From positions 1 through 38,709 of the IMG/VR virus record IMGVR_UViG_3300031972_000819: a stretch of 38,709 bases of DNA; one strand, 5' to 3'. A model generated the notes under the pieces. The model was not told where the DNA came from. It saw only the letters and a program-made list of their open reading frames with translations, and made no database searches. Source of the DNA: a virus. Below, piece by piece: positions 1 to 7,009 of the stretch. Position 1 is the first letter of the stretch. Every line of letters begins with the position of its first letter. Position numbers and translations under genes: made by a program.

Positions 1-162
1 GTCGGCCTCATCTCTTAAAGCTCCGCTTTCTTTTCGGGCTAGGTAGAGCTCCCTAAGTCGGTGGTCTGCCTTGATGCGTATAGTTGTTTTGATATCCTCG
101 ATGGCATCGCCTTGTTTGTCTGTGGGCGTTCCGTCGGGTATTCTAGGTATTAAATAAGTCAT
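1..162 (-). CDS. Unknown leftward gene, 5' part only
   Basis: The first 54 codons of a leftward gene are present; the rest lies beyond the left edge. The start is ATG (complement of 160-162), placed seven to eight bases after a near-perfect Shine-Dalgarno AAGGAGGT on the minus strand (about 169-176). The product begins MTYLIPRIPDGTPTDKQGD and continues as a charged, helical stretch ending in KESGALRDEAD. I do not recognise the family. Hand counting gives roughly 50% G+C over the first 120 bases, clearly above the AT-rich genes to the right. It is the only gene in the window read leftward, so it belongs to a different transcription unit, divergent from the terminase operon. It could be an early or accessory gene, or the start of a virion gene. 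Existence is well supported by the ribosome site and open frame; function is unknown. Confidence 0.7.
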   Translation of the reverse strand, partial: MTYLIPRIPDGTPTDKQGDAIEDIKTTIRIKADHRLRELYLARKESGALRDEAD

Positions 163-273
163 TTCTGACCTCCTTTTGTCTTGGTGTATTAATTAAGGGT
201 ACAAAGCCACAAACAACCTTTTTTAGGGTGTCCGCTCGTCGTGTGTCTGCTTCTCTCGGGTTGTTTCGGCTCA

Positions 274-287
274 TTTCTAGCTAGAAA
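274..287. promoter_or_regulatory. 14-bp perfect palindrome, operator-like
   Basis: TTTCTAGCTAGAAA is identical to its own reverse complement. It lies about 110 bases upstream of the start of the leftward gene in a region with no open frame. A palindrome of this length in a divergent intergenic region is typical of a binding site for a dimeric regulator. No repressor gene is visible in the window, so the binding protein is unknown. Confidence 0.35.
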
Positions 288-354
288 GTACGTTCGCCAC
301 CATTAAACAGCAAGGTAATACTAAAACATTATGCAAGGGTTACTATGACACCCG

Positions 355-373
355 CCAGGTATCAACCAGGTAT
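355..373. repeat. Direct repeat CCAGGTAT, two copies 11 bp apart
   Basis: CCAGGTAT occurs at 355-362 and again at 366-373, so the copies are offset by 11 bases, about one helical turn, and would present the same face of the DNA to a protein. The second copy runs into TATAAA. It may be an iteron or activator site; this is inference from spacing only. Confidence 0.3.
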
Positions 374-425
374 AAATCAAACGGCTGCAAATGCTTTTCT
401 ATAGATCCGAAATGCTAAGCCACAA

Positions 426-570
426 CCCCCCACAAAAAAACAAGCACACCGAGGAAAAAAGCCGAAGCGGTGCAAGTTTGTTTGCTTCGCTGGGTTAAGT
501 AAAAAAAATAATCAAACTAACTTTTTTTGCTCAACGGTTTTTGCCTCTGCGGTTCGCTTAACGTGGGGGG
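426..570. repeat. Large imperfect inverted repeat
   Basis: CCCCCCAC at 426-433 is the exact reverse complement of GTGGGGGG at 563-570. Inside these, the stretch around 441-463 (AAGC, ACCG, AGG, A-run) resembles the reverse complement of the stretch around 536-561 (T-run, GCCTCTGCGGTTCGCTT). The centre holds a further A-tract/T-tract hairpin (494-535), and CGAAGC/GCTTCG (463-468, 484-489) offers an alternative local stem. The block could form a long interrupted cruciform or structured RNA. Confidence 0.45.
494..535. terminator. A-tract/T-tract hairpin, possible bidirectional terminator
   Basis: GTTAAGTAAAAAAA (494-507) can pair with TTTTTTTGCTCAAC (522-535) in 13 of 14 positions, counting one G-T pair, around a 14-base loop. 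The T-run on one strand and A-run on the other is what a bidirectional intrinsic terminator between divergent or convergent units can look like. The stem is AT-rich, so it would be a weak terminator, and it may instead be the core of the larger inverted repeat. Confidence 0.35.
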
Positions 571-681
571 CGGGTCATATATAGTAGACTCTCATAGATT
601 TTACGAGCAATTTTTAGGCATTTTACTGCTACGAGGAAAGCCTTGTTTAGAGATAATATTCTTATATTTCTAAGCCTTAGT

Positions 682-715
682 TTAAGGGTTTGCCTAAGGG
701 TTTGCTTAAGGCTCC
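682..715. repeat. 12-bp direct repeat cluster upstream of small terminase
   Basis: TTAAGGGTTTGC (682-693) is followed without gap by CTAAGGGTTTGC (694-705) and a partial third copy, TTAAGGCTCC (706-715). The partial copy also pairs with AGCCTTA just upstream (about 673-679), giving a short inverted repeat around the cluster. It lies about 85-115 bases before the first packaging gene, which is where small-terminase recognition repeats or a pac/cos site often lie. Function is inferred from position. Confidence 0.4.
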
Positions 716-765
716 CTATATGTATATGTATATGTTAATGTATATGCCTATGTATATTATATAAA
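715..765 (+). promoter_or_regulatory. AT-rich TATATG tract before the packaging operon
   Basis: The tract repeats TATATG/TATGTA with small interruptions and ends in TATTATATA. It is easily melted DNA immediately upstream of the first rightward gene, so it may hold the operon promoter. No convincing -35/-10 pair of the usual spacing could be assigned, because many overlapping -10-like hexamers are present. Confidence 0.25.
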
Positions 766-797
766 ACTTTTTTAAATTTTTTTTCGTATATTAACGC

Positions 798-1565
798 GTG
801 CAAGTAAAGTGTCGAAACAAAGTTTTTGAAGTTTACGAAGTTTCTGAAGCTGAGGAAAATAAACTGCAATTTACAAAAGATTGGCGCAATGCTTCTAAAA
901 ACGATTGGATTGTAACTGCGGATAATAAAGTTATACAAGTTATTGGCCGCAGAGATTACAAAAAAGACAGAAAAAAGAAGGTTTACTTAATTAGAACAGG
1001 TTATGGCGAAACTCCTACATACAAACCACAAATATACGCAAGGCAACAGCCTGACTATGAGTGGGATATACGTTATAAAAAGAATTTAGTTAGAAATGTT
1101 AAGCCTACTGCACTCCAAAGCGCTTTTATTCAACAACTTGTCGACTACTTTGAACCTAACGATAAAGGAATGTGGGAAATTCCTGATATTGTGGATGCAT
1201 ATATGTCCGTATATAACGACAATAACCCTTCAAGCTCTCTACGCAGGGCAATGGCCATACTAAGAAAGGACACTGTTAAAGAAGTTATGTCAAATTTAAT
1301 GAAAGATCGTTTAGTAAATATTGGTGTTGACGATGATTACGTTGCATCTAAGTACAAAAACTTTATTGAAGATATGGATGCGCCTGCTAGTACACGGCTG
1401 CAAGCATTAAATAGAGTAAGTGACATACTGGGTCACGTTAAAAAAGAAGAAACCAGGACAGAGCAAACACTTGTTATGCTATCAGAGGGTGATAAGAAAT
1501 TATTAGCGCAGCATAAAAAAGAATTGCCTGATAAAGATTTAATTAAAAGCTTACCAGTAAGTTAA
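798..1565 (+). CDS. terS: Probable terminase small subunit
   Basis: A 255-residue protein two small-gene steps upstream of the large terminase. An N-terminal basic, beta-rich part contains the segment VIQVIGRRDYKKDRKKKVYL. A mostly helical middle follows. The C-terminal part contains MDAPASTRLQALNRVSDILGH, a helical pattern seen in phage small terminases and their helix-turn-helix relatives. Small terminases recognise the packaging site on concatemeric DNA and hand it to the large subunit. The start is GTG with an in-frame stop only one codon upstream and no Shine-Dalgarno, so this is the longest possible frame; translation may be weak or use an alternative mechanism. It is the first gene of the rightward packaging operon. 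The call rests on position and helical pattern, not on a decisive motif; a general DNA-binding protein is the alternative. Confidence 0.6.
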   Translation: MQVKCRNKVFEVYEVSEAEENKLQFTKDWRNASKNDWIVTADNKVIQVIGRRDYKKDRKKKVYLIRTGYGETPTYKPQIYARQQPDYEWDIRYKKNLVRNVKPTALQSAFIQQLVDYFEPNDKGMWEIPDIVDAYMSVYNDNNPSSSLRRAMAILRKDTVKEVMSNLMKDRLVNIGVDDDYVASKYKNFIEDMDAPASTRLQALNRVSDILGHVKKEETRTEQTLVMLSEGDKKLLAQHKKELPDKDLIKSLPVS

Positions 1566-1567
1566 TA

Positions 1568-1750
1568 ATGGCAAAACAAACTAAGCATTACAAAAAAAGT
1601 GGTCAAGTGCATAAAAGCGGTGTACATAAAATGCCTAACGGTCATCTGCACTCAGGTAAAACACACACAAAATCAAGCAAACGTGTTTTTCATTATGGCG
1701 AACTTAATAAAACAGCACAAGCAATCGCTAGAAAAAGCTGGAAAAAATAA
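1568..1750 (+). CDS. Tiny basic protein, unknown function
   Basis: A 60-residue Lys/His-rich protein (HYKKSGQVHKSGVHKMPNGH near the N-terminus) with the final segment ELNKTAQAIARKSWKK. The many His and Lys residues suggest binding to DNA or RNA, but no domain is recognised. The ATG comes two bases after the stop of the small terminase, so it is probably translationally coupled. It is the first of three strongly basic small genes in a row before the large terminase. An overlapping frame at 1599-1835 was rejected because this frame and the next gene tile the region with good starts. Real gene likely; role (genome condensation, packaging accessory or head protein) is unknown. Confidence 0.65.
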   Translation: MAKQTKHYKKSGQVHKSGVHKMPNGHLHSGKTHTKSSKRVFHYGELNKTAQAIARKSWKK

Positions 1751-1759
1751 GGAATTGTT

Positions 1760-1930
1760 ATGGCAAAACGTGGATTGTACGCTAACATACAAGCTAAACG
1801 CAAACGCATTAAAGCTGGTTCAGGTGAAAAAATGAGAAAACCTGGAACTAAGGGTGCGCCTACTGCAAAAGCATTTAGAAAGTCAGCTAAGACAGCTAAA
1901 AAAAGACCTACAAAAAGAAAACGCAAGTGA
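1760..1930 (+). CDS. Tiny basic protein (RGLYANIQAKRKRI family)
   Basis: A 56-residue protein starting MAKRGLYANIQAKRKRIKAG and ending in a Lys/Arg run. The pattern GLYANI-AKRKRI-AGSGE-MR-PG-KGAPT is one I recognise from small conserved proteins near terminase genes in marine phages; no function has been established for them to my knowledge. A clear ribosome site, AAGGA, sits at 1749-1753, seven bases before the ATG. About 40% of residues are Lys or Arg, so nucleic-acid or inner-capsid binding is likely. It lies between two other basic genes and ahead of the large terminase in one operon. Confidence 0.75.
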   Translation: MAKRGLYANIQAKRKRIKAGSGEKMRKPGTKGAPTAKAFRKSAKTAKKRPTKRKRK

Positions 1931-1954
1931 AATAAAAAAAAGATGGCGTAGGTA

Positions 1955-2248
1955 ATGCCTGGAAAAGCAAAAGCAATAAGAAAAACTACTAGTAAAGGCG
2001 GTAATTATCGCCCTACTAAAAAAGGCGCAGGTATGACTAAAAAAGGCGTAAAGGCATATCGCGCAGCTAACCCAGGTTCAAAGCTTAAAACAGCAGTTAC
2101 GGGTAAAGTTAAAAAAGGTAGTAAAGCTGCTAAAAGAAGAAAATCGTATTGCGCTCGTTCATTAGGACAATTAAAAAGAAGTTCTGCAAAAACTAGAAAC
2201 AATCCTGATTCACGCATTAGACAAGCGCGTAAGCGATGGAGATGTTAA
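1955..2248 (+). CDS. DUF6321-type basic protein
   Basis: A 97-residue, very basic protein. The central part GAGMTKKGVKAYRAANPG, then SKLKTAVTG, and the C-terminal SRIRQARKRWRC match the pattern I know as DUF6321, found in many cyanophages and other aquatic phages. Three conserved-looking features are the Gly/Lys-rich entry, a cysteine-serine segment (YCARS) and the terminal RWRC, so two cysteines at conserved places may bind metal or form disulfides. Function is unestablished. The ribosome site is weak (AGG about seven bases before the ATG). The gene abuts the next one directly. Its fixed location beside packaging genes suggests a role in DNA packaging or head maturation, which is inference. 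Confidence 0.75.
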   Translation: MPGKAKAIRKTTSKGGNYRPTKKGAGMTKKGVKAYRAANPGSKLKTAVTGKVKKGSKAAKRRKSYCARSLGQLKRSSAKTRNNPDSRIRQARKRWRC

Positions 2249-2446
2249 ATGCCTAAAGAAAAAATATCTATTCAGTTAAAAACTGATATTAAAAATATCC
2301 AATTAGGATTTATTTGCATAGAAGGTAAAGATTATCATATATCTCCAGCAGTTACTGCGTGTATTATGGATATGCTTGAAGAAATTGAAAACTTAGAAGA
2401 TATTATTGATGAATTAAAAAATTCTGACATAGTAGCGAGGTCATAA
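2249..2446 (+). CDS. Small acidic protein, unknown
   Basis: A 65-residue acidic protein, in sharp contrast to its basic neighbours. The first half is beta-like (KISIQLKTDIKNIQLGFICI) and the second half is a helical acidic stretch (MDMLEEIENLEDIIDELKN) that may form a coiled coil. No family is recognised. The ATG follows directly on the stop of the upstream gene and its own stop abuts the large terminase ATG, so it is expressed as part of the same coupled set. It may be a small terminase accessory or a chaperone for the basic proteins, but there is no direct evidence. Confidence 0.6.
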   Translation: MPKEKISIQLKTDIKNIQLGFICIEGKDYHISPAVTACIMDMLEEIENLEDIIDELKNSDIVARS

Positions 2447-4057
2447 ATGGATCAACGTAAAAAAATACTAGAACGAATGTATGTAGACCCTTTTTTCTTT
2501 GCTAAAGTTTTATTTGGCGATAAAGAAAATCCTATGCATTATCACTTGCGTTGCGAATCGCCCCAATTTCATCGCGATATATTTAAAGCCTTACAAGACC
2601 TAGACGTTGGCGAAAAAATAGCGATAGTCGCGCCAAGAGGCCACGCAAAAACGACTTTAGTATCTTTGATATACCCATTGCATCAAATATTATTTGGTAA
2701 TGAAAAATTTATTTTACTTATATCTGAATCAGAAACACAGTCTAAGTATTTGCTAGAGGCTATAGGAAACGAAATAGAATATAATAAAAAAATACACGAA
2801 TACTTTGGTAACCGTATGGGGCCAACGTGGGGTAAAGAAGAAAAAGAAGTTATAACAAGTTTTGACGAAAACGGTGAAGCGTCCGGTTTATGTAAAGTTT
2901 TAATTAGAGGAACTGGACAAAAAGTTAGGGGTTTGAAGTATGGTGCATATAGACCTACATTAACTATCATTGATGATGGTGAAGGTGAAGCAAATACCCT
3001 TACTGAAATGTCAAGAGATAAGTTTAAACGGTGGTTTAACGCTGCTGTTATTCCGGGCTCTACCGACGCTAGGCTTTGTTTTATTGGAACCATTGTTGAC
3101 GATAATTCGTATTTGAATAAAATTGCTGGGAGACGCTCTTTTAATAAACTTGGTGAGAGAATTGTCAAAGGATGGAAGACGCTTTTTTATCAAGCCATTC
3201 CACAAAATGTGGAGAATGGACAATTCATTGCCTCCGGAAAAGAGTTTCGCAGCAATAAAAAAGTTAAAGTATTATGGAAGGAGCATAGACCTTATAAGTG
3301 GCTAAAGGCAGAAAGAGACAGATTGAAGTCTGAAGGCCACGTTTCGTTTTTTTATCAGGAATATCAAAACATTCCTATGGATGATTCATTTCGTATATTT
3401 AAAGAATCAGATATACAATATTGGGATGGATACTATTCAAACGATGCAGGTCAATCTTATGTTACGAAAATTACAGACCAAGGTGAAGAAAGAGTTCCTG
3501 TTAACACTTTTATGGGTGTTGACCCAGCTTCCTCGGAAAGCGTCAAAGCTGACTATACGGTCATAATGGTTATAGCAGTTGATCCTGATTTTAATATTTA
3601 TGTGATTGACTATTTTAGAGGGCAAGTATCTCCAATGGATGGTGCTGACCGAATTTTTGCTATGGCTGACATGTATTCTCCTAAAGATATAAAGATTGAG
3701 GAGACAGGTCACGTTATGTTAGCAGATTATATTCAACGGACTTCTAAGGAAACAGGAAGGTTTTTAAACATTAATGGCAAGAAAGCTATTAAAAACAAAT
3801 ATTACAGAATTAAACAAATGCAACCGTATTTTGCATCAAAAGCTATATTTATTAAAGAAACCCATTTTGATTTAATAGATGAACTGTTGCAATTTAAGGA
3901 AGTTGGTTCGTTTAAAAAAGATACACTTGATGCACTTAGATGGGCACTTGATGATGTGTGGAAGCCAAATCTTACATACAGAAATAAGGCTTGGATGGAA
4001 CCTGAAAACGATAAAATAAAGGCTGACTGGGAAACTGGTCAAGTATTCTATAGCTAA
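2447..4057 (+). CDS. terL: Terminase large subunit
   Basis: A 536-residue packaging ATPase-nuclease, of normal length for the family. Walker A is APRGHAKTT at residues 62-70. Walker B is LTIIDDGE at 172-179, with the catalytic acid at 179 or 181. The coupling motif is around CFIGTI (211-216). The C-terminal RNase H-like nuclease shows its first acid in GVDPA (D359), a second in KIEETG (E418/E419) and a third in KDTLDALRWALDD (D492/D495). It cuts concatemeric DNA and drives it through the portal using ATP. It directly abuts the upstream small gene and overlaps the portal start by one base (TAATG). All key residues are present, so it should be active. Identity is secure. Confidence 0.96.
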   Translation: MDQRKKILERMYVDPFFFAKVLFGDKENPMHYHLRCESPQFHRDIFKALQDLDVGEKIAIVAPRGHAKTTLVSLIYPLHQILFGNEKFILLISESETQSKYLLEAIGNEIEYNKKIHEYFGNRMGPTWGKEEKEVITSFDENGEASGLCKVLIRGTGQKVRGLKYGAYRPTLTIIDDGEGEANTLTEMSRDKFKRWFNAAVIPGSTDARLCFIGTIVDDNSYLNKIAGRRSFNKLGERIVKGWKTLFYQAIPQNVENGQFIASGKEFRSNKKVKVLWKEHRPYKWLKAERDRLKSEGHVSFFYQEYQNIPMDDSFRIFKESDIQYWDGYYSNDAGQSYVTKITDQGEERVPVNTFMGVDPASSESVKADYTVIMVIAVDPDFNIYVIDYFRGQVSPMDGADRIFAMADMYSPKDIKIEETGHVMLADYIQRTSKETGRFLNINGKKAIKNKYYRIKQMQPYFASKAIFIKETHFDLIDELLQFKEVGSFKKDTLDALRWALDDVWKPNLTYRNKAWMEPENDKIKADWETGQVFYS

Positions 4058-6069
4058 TGGCAATAAGTATAAAAAAATTAGATTTACCGGAAATTGACTT
4101 TACAGAAGTTTGGAATGAATATCATTTATATGAATCTTCAGGAGAAGAATGGCGGTATCAAATGGCAGAAGATGAAGATTTTTTCTTAGGCAATCAGCTA
4201 ACTGAAGCACAAAAAGAATATTTAGAATCTGTGGGACAGCCGCCCGAGGCTAATAATAAAATTAGGCCGGCTGTTGAAACTGTGTTGGCAAACATAGCGG
4301 CGGCTTCCCCTGAATGGGATGTACGACCTATTGGTAAAACTGATAACGATATGGCATATGTTTGCAATCAAATGTTAGATATGGTGTGGAGAGAATCTGA
4401 TGGAGATATACAATTTAGAAAAGCGTGTAAAGATTTTATTATAAAAGGATTGGCTTATTTTTATGTGTATCCTGATTGGAACTCAGATGGAGGTAAAGGA
4501 GGAGTAAGATTTAAGCGGATAAGTCCTGAGTCTGTATTTGTAGACCCTAATTCTATGTTACCTGATTTTTCAGACGCTTCTTCTATTTTGTTTTCAGATT
4601 TACATACAAAAGAATCATTAAAAGCTGTATTTCCACAATACGAACAACAAATAGAAGATGCAAGGGAAGATGAAGATAGAAATGAAGTAGGTTCAGGTAA
4701 ATATTCTCGCGACCAAGTTTTTACACGAGATGATGTTAGTAAAGACCATCAAAGAATGGTAAGAAAATATATTCATTTTTCTAAAGTAAATGTTCCAAAA
4801 GCTTTAGTAACAGATACAAACACAGGAAAATCAAAAAAATTCGACAAAGAAGAATATAAAAGTTTAATAGAAGATGAGCGCTATCAATCGCTAGTAGAGC
4901 AGAATATAATTATAGAAGAGCTTGTGTACGACCAAAAAATTAGAGAAGTTGCATTATTTGGTGACCAACTTATCTATGACGAAGTTTTACCTATTTCTAA
5001 ATATCCAATAGTTCCTGCGTGTAACGAGCATACATCTACTCCATACCCTTCAGGGGACGTGCGTCATTCAAAGTCACCGCAACGTATGTTAAACAGGACA
5101 GAAGCATTATTAATTTCTCACACCAGTGCCACAACAAATTTTAAATTACTTTATGAGGACGGAGCGCTCGACCCAGGTGAAGTTAATAAATGGCACATAC
5201 CTAATGCGCTCATTCGGGTTAATCCGGGTGCTTTGAGGGAGCAGAAGATTAAAGAGTTTGCTCCGCCCTCCATAAGTTCGCAATTGTATAGCGAAAAAGC
5301 TCGCTATGAATTAGACATTGAGCAGGTATTTGGTGCGTATAAATATTTACAAGGTTCAGCATCAGACGCTCCGGGATCTGTTGGCGAAGCTGCAATTGTT
5401 GACGAAGCGGTTGCAAGAAAACAAAATTGGAAAATACTTCCTGTGTATGATATGTTAACAAGAAGTGCGGATATTGTGCAACAGTGGATGCCAAATGTAT
5501 ACACAACGCAACGAGTATTGCGCGTTGTTAATCCTGATGGTAATGAACAAGAGTTAATGCTAAACGAACCTGTTATTGATGATAAGTCAGGAGCAGTTAT
5601 TAAAATGTACGATATGGAAACTGCAAGAATAGATGTTAAGGTGGTTATTGGCAGTACAAGAGCTAAGTCTCCTGCAGCAGATTTACAAAGAGATTTAACA
5701 TTGTTAAACGCAGGCATATACGATAAAACACAAGTTATTATGAATATGCAAGGCGATATTGACAAGTCAGCATTAATACAACGCAATAGTGAAATACAAC
5801 AATTGCGCGGTATGGTAGAGCAAATGGACGCAGAATTAAAACAAATGCGCGGAGATATGCAGACACGCGAAAGAGAAATCTTCCACGCAAATATGAGGGC
5901 AGAAATTGCTGAGGCTACAAAACCAGTACAACAAGCCCTAAGCAATGTAAAGGCAAACGCAAAACTTGAAGAAGCGAGACAGCGTGACGTATCTAAAAAG
6001 GCTAAAGAAGATACGTCCTCTGTATTAAACGCGATTAACTCTCAAACAGCGGCTCCTATACTTGGATAA
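4057..6069 (+). CDS. Portal protein (P22-like type)
   Basis: A 670-residue protein that would form the dodecameric ring at the capsid vertex through which DNA is packaged and ejected. The N-terminal part (FFLGNQLTEAQKEYLESVG, then NKIRPAVETVLANIAAASP) and the segment FKRISPESVFVDPNS are characteristic of the larger portals of short-tailed and related phages. The last ~110 residues are charged and heptad-like (from IQQLRGMVEQMDAELKQM onward), consistent with a long helical barrel projecting into the capsid. Its start overlaps the large terminase stop by one base, so the two are coupled. It is followed by the scaffold and capsid genes in the usual order. Confidence 0.9.
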   Translation: MAISIKKLDLPEIDFTEVWNEYHLYESSGEEWRYQMAEDEDFFLGNQLTEAQKEYLESVGQPPEANNKIRPAVETVLANIAAASPEWDVRPIGKTDNDMAYVCNQMLDMVWRESDGDIQFRKACKDFIIKGLAYFYVYPDWNSDGGKGGVRFKRISPESVFVDPNSMLPDFSDASSILFSDLHTKESLKAVFPQYEQQIEDAREDEDRNEVGSGKYSRDQVFTRDDVSKDHQRMVRKYIHFSKVNVPKALVTDTNTGKSKKFDKEEYKSLIEDERYQSLVEQNIIIEELVYDQKIREVALFGDQLIYDEVLPISKYPIVPACNEHTSTPYPSGDVRHSKSPQRMLNRTEALLISHTSATTNFKLLYEDGALDPGEVNKWHIPNALIRVNPGALREQKIKEFAPPSISSQLYSEKARYELDIEQVFGAYKYLQGSASDAPGSVGEAAIVDEAVARKQNWKILPVYDMLTRSADIVQQWMPNVYTTQRVLRVVNPDGNEQELMLNEPVIDDKSGAVIKMYDMETARIDVKVVIGSTRAKSPAADLQRDLTLLNAGIYDKTQVIMNMQGDIDKSALIQRNSEIQQLRGMVEQMDAELKQMRGDMQTREREIFHANMRAEIAEATKPVQQALSNVKANAKLEEARQRDVSKKAKEDTSSVLNAINSQTAAPILG

Positions 6070-6092
6070 CCGCACAAAAAACGGAGCATCGA

Positions 6093-7004
6093 ATGGCTAA
6101 AGAACAAGCACAGATAACCGACATCGTAGGTGGGGATAACCCAAAAGGCGACTTTATGTTAGATACATTAAATGAATTTAACAAAGGTGTACCACAGGGC
6201 TCTCCTGATGAAAATCAAACAGACGGTGAAGTTTCTGAGGAAAAAAGTGCCAACTCTGAAGTACAAATGACAGAAGCAGAAGCAAAAACTTGGTTAATTG
6301 AAAACAAATTCCCCGACAACGAGGAAGGACGTTCTAAATTAGCAGAGTCTTACAAAAAGCTTCAAAGCGAAAAAGATAAAATGTCAAATGATTATCAAAC
6401 TAAAGAAGAAAAATACAAGCAACTAGATAGCTTGGATACTTTTTTAAAAGATAATCCTGAGGTTGTATCTAAAATGCGTAATGAAATTCAAAAGGTAAGC
6501 AACGCAACTGTAGCGCCTGAGAAACCCGAGGACTATGACCCTTACGAGGAAAATGTTCCCGGTTCTACATCTCAACAATGGCGTGAATTGCAAGATCAGT
6601 ATCTTATCAGAATGGGCTCTGAAGGCGCAAAGCAAGAACTTAATAAGTTCAGGCAAGAGCTTCAGGCTGAAAAAGCAACCCAAGCTGAGATAGATACATT
6701 GAATAACCTTGGATTAAATAACGAAGAAATACAGGAATACAGGGACTTTATTAATGACCCTAATGTAGTTACTCCTGAAAATCTCGTTAACATTTGGAGA
6801 TATATGAGTGGCAAAAGGAATAACGAAACTGCATCTACTAATCCCAAAAACTCTAATTTGCAAGGTTCGAGCGGTCGAACGAGCATCGCGAGTGTAAGCG
6901 GAGTTACGCCTTCTCCGAAGAAATCGTCAGATAAGCAAAAAGAAGATTTTTTTGATGGACTTATGCAGTTTTCTAATAATTACTCCAATTTGAAAGGTAA
7001 GTAA
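6093..7004 (+). CDS. Capsid scaffolding protein
   Basis: A 303-residue, acidic, low-complexity and coiled-coil-rich protein located between portal and major capsid genes, the standard place for a scaffold. Residues about 70-120 (AESYKKLQSEKDKM and following) are strongly heptad-like; the middle is Pro/Glu-rich; a second helical part lies around 155-215. The C-terminus is Ser/Thr/Lys-rich and ends in a short hydrophobic-basic segment with DFFDGLMQFS, resembling capsid-binding tails of scaffolds. A ribosome site, CGGAG, precedes the ATG. No protease domain is visible, so it is a pure scaffold unless processing is supplied elsewhere. The call is based on position and composition. Confidence 0.8.
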   Translation: MAKEQAQITDIVGGDNPKGDFMLDTLNEFNKGVPQGSPDENQTDGEVSEEKSANSEVQMTEAEAKTWLIENKFPDNEEGRSKLAESYKKLQSEKDKMSNDYQTKEEKYKQLDSLDTFLKDNPEVVSKMRNEIQKVSNATVAPEKPEDYDPYEENVPGSTSQQWRELQDQYLIRMGSEGAKQELNKFRQELQAEKATQAEIDTLNNLGLNNEEIQEYRDFINDPNVVTPENLVNIWRYMSGKRNNETASTNPKNSNLQGSSGRTSIASVSGVTPSPKKSSDKQKEDFFDGLMQFSNNYSNLKGK

Positions 7005-7009
7005 TACTT

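Larger units (their letters stand above)
163..797. other. Non-coding intergenic region between divergent transcription units
   Basis: About 635 bases without a credible gene. It separates the leftward gene from the rightward terminase operon. It contains a 14-base perfect palindrome, an 11-base-spaced direct repeat, a large imperfect inverted repeat with a central A-tract/T-tract hairpin, a 12-base repeat cluster and an AT-rich TATATG tract; these are listed separately. Its position directly upstream of the terminase genes fits a packaging initiation site, divergent promoters, or a replication origin, but nothing in the sequence alone decides between these. Confidence 0.7.

Noticed and set aside
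163-797. Possible tRNA or CRISPR array in the repeat-rich non-coding region
   Set aside because: No cloverleaf with anticodon arm could be built, and the repeats are too short, too few and without regular spacers.
1599-1835. A 78-residue rightward frame overlapping the basic genes at 1568 and 1760
   Set aside because: It is out of frame with two better-supported genes, the second of which has a clear ribosome site and a recognisable sequence pattern.
2683-3168. A 161-residue leftward frame opposite the large terminase
   Set aside because: The terminase motifs on the sense strand are unambiguous.
5304-5945. A 213-residue leftward frame opposite the portal gene
   Set aside because: The portal frame is certain; the antisense product is Cys/Ser/Ile-rich with no family pattern, as expected for a shadow frame.
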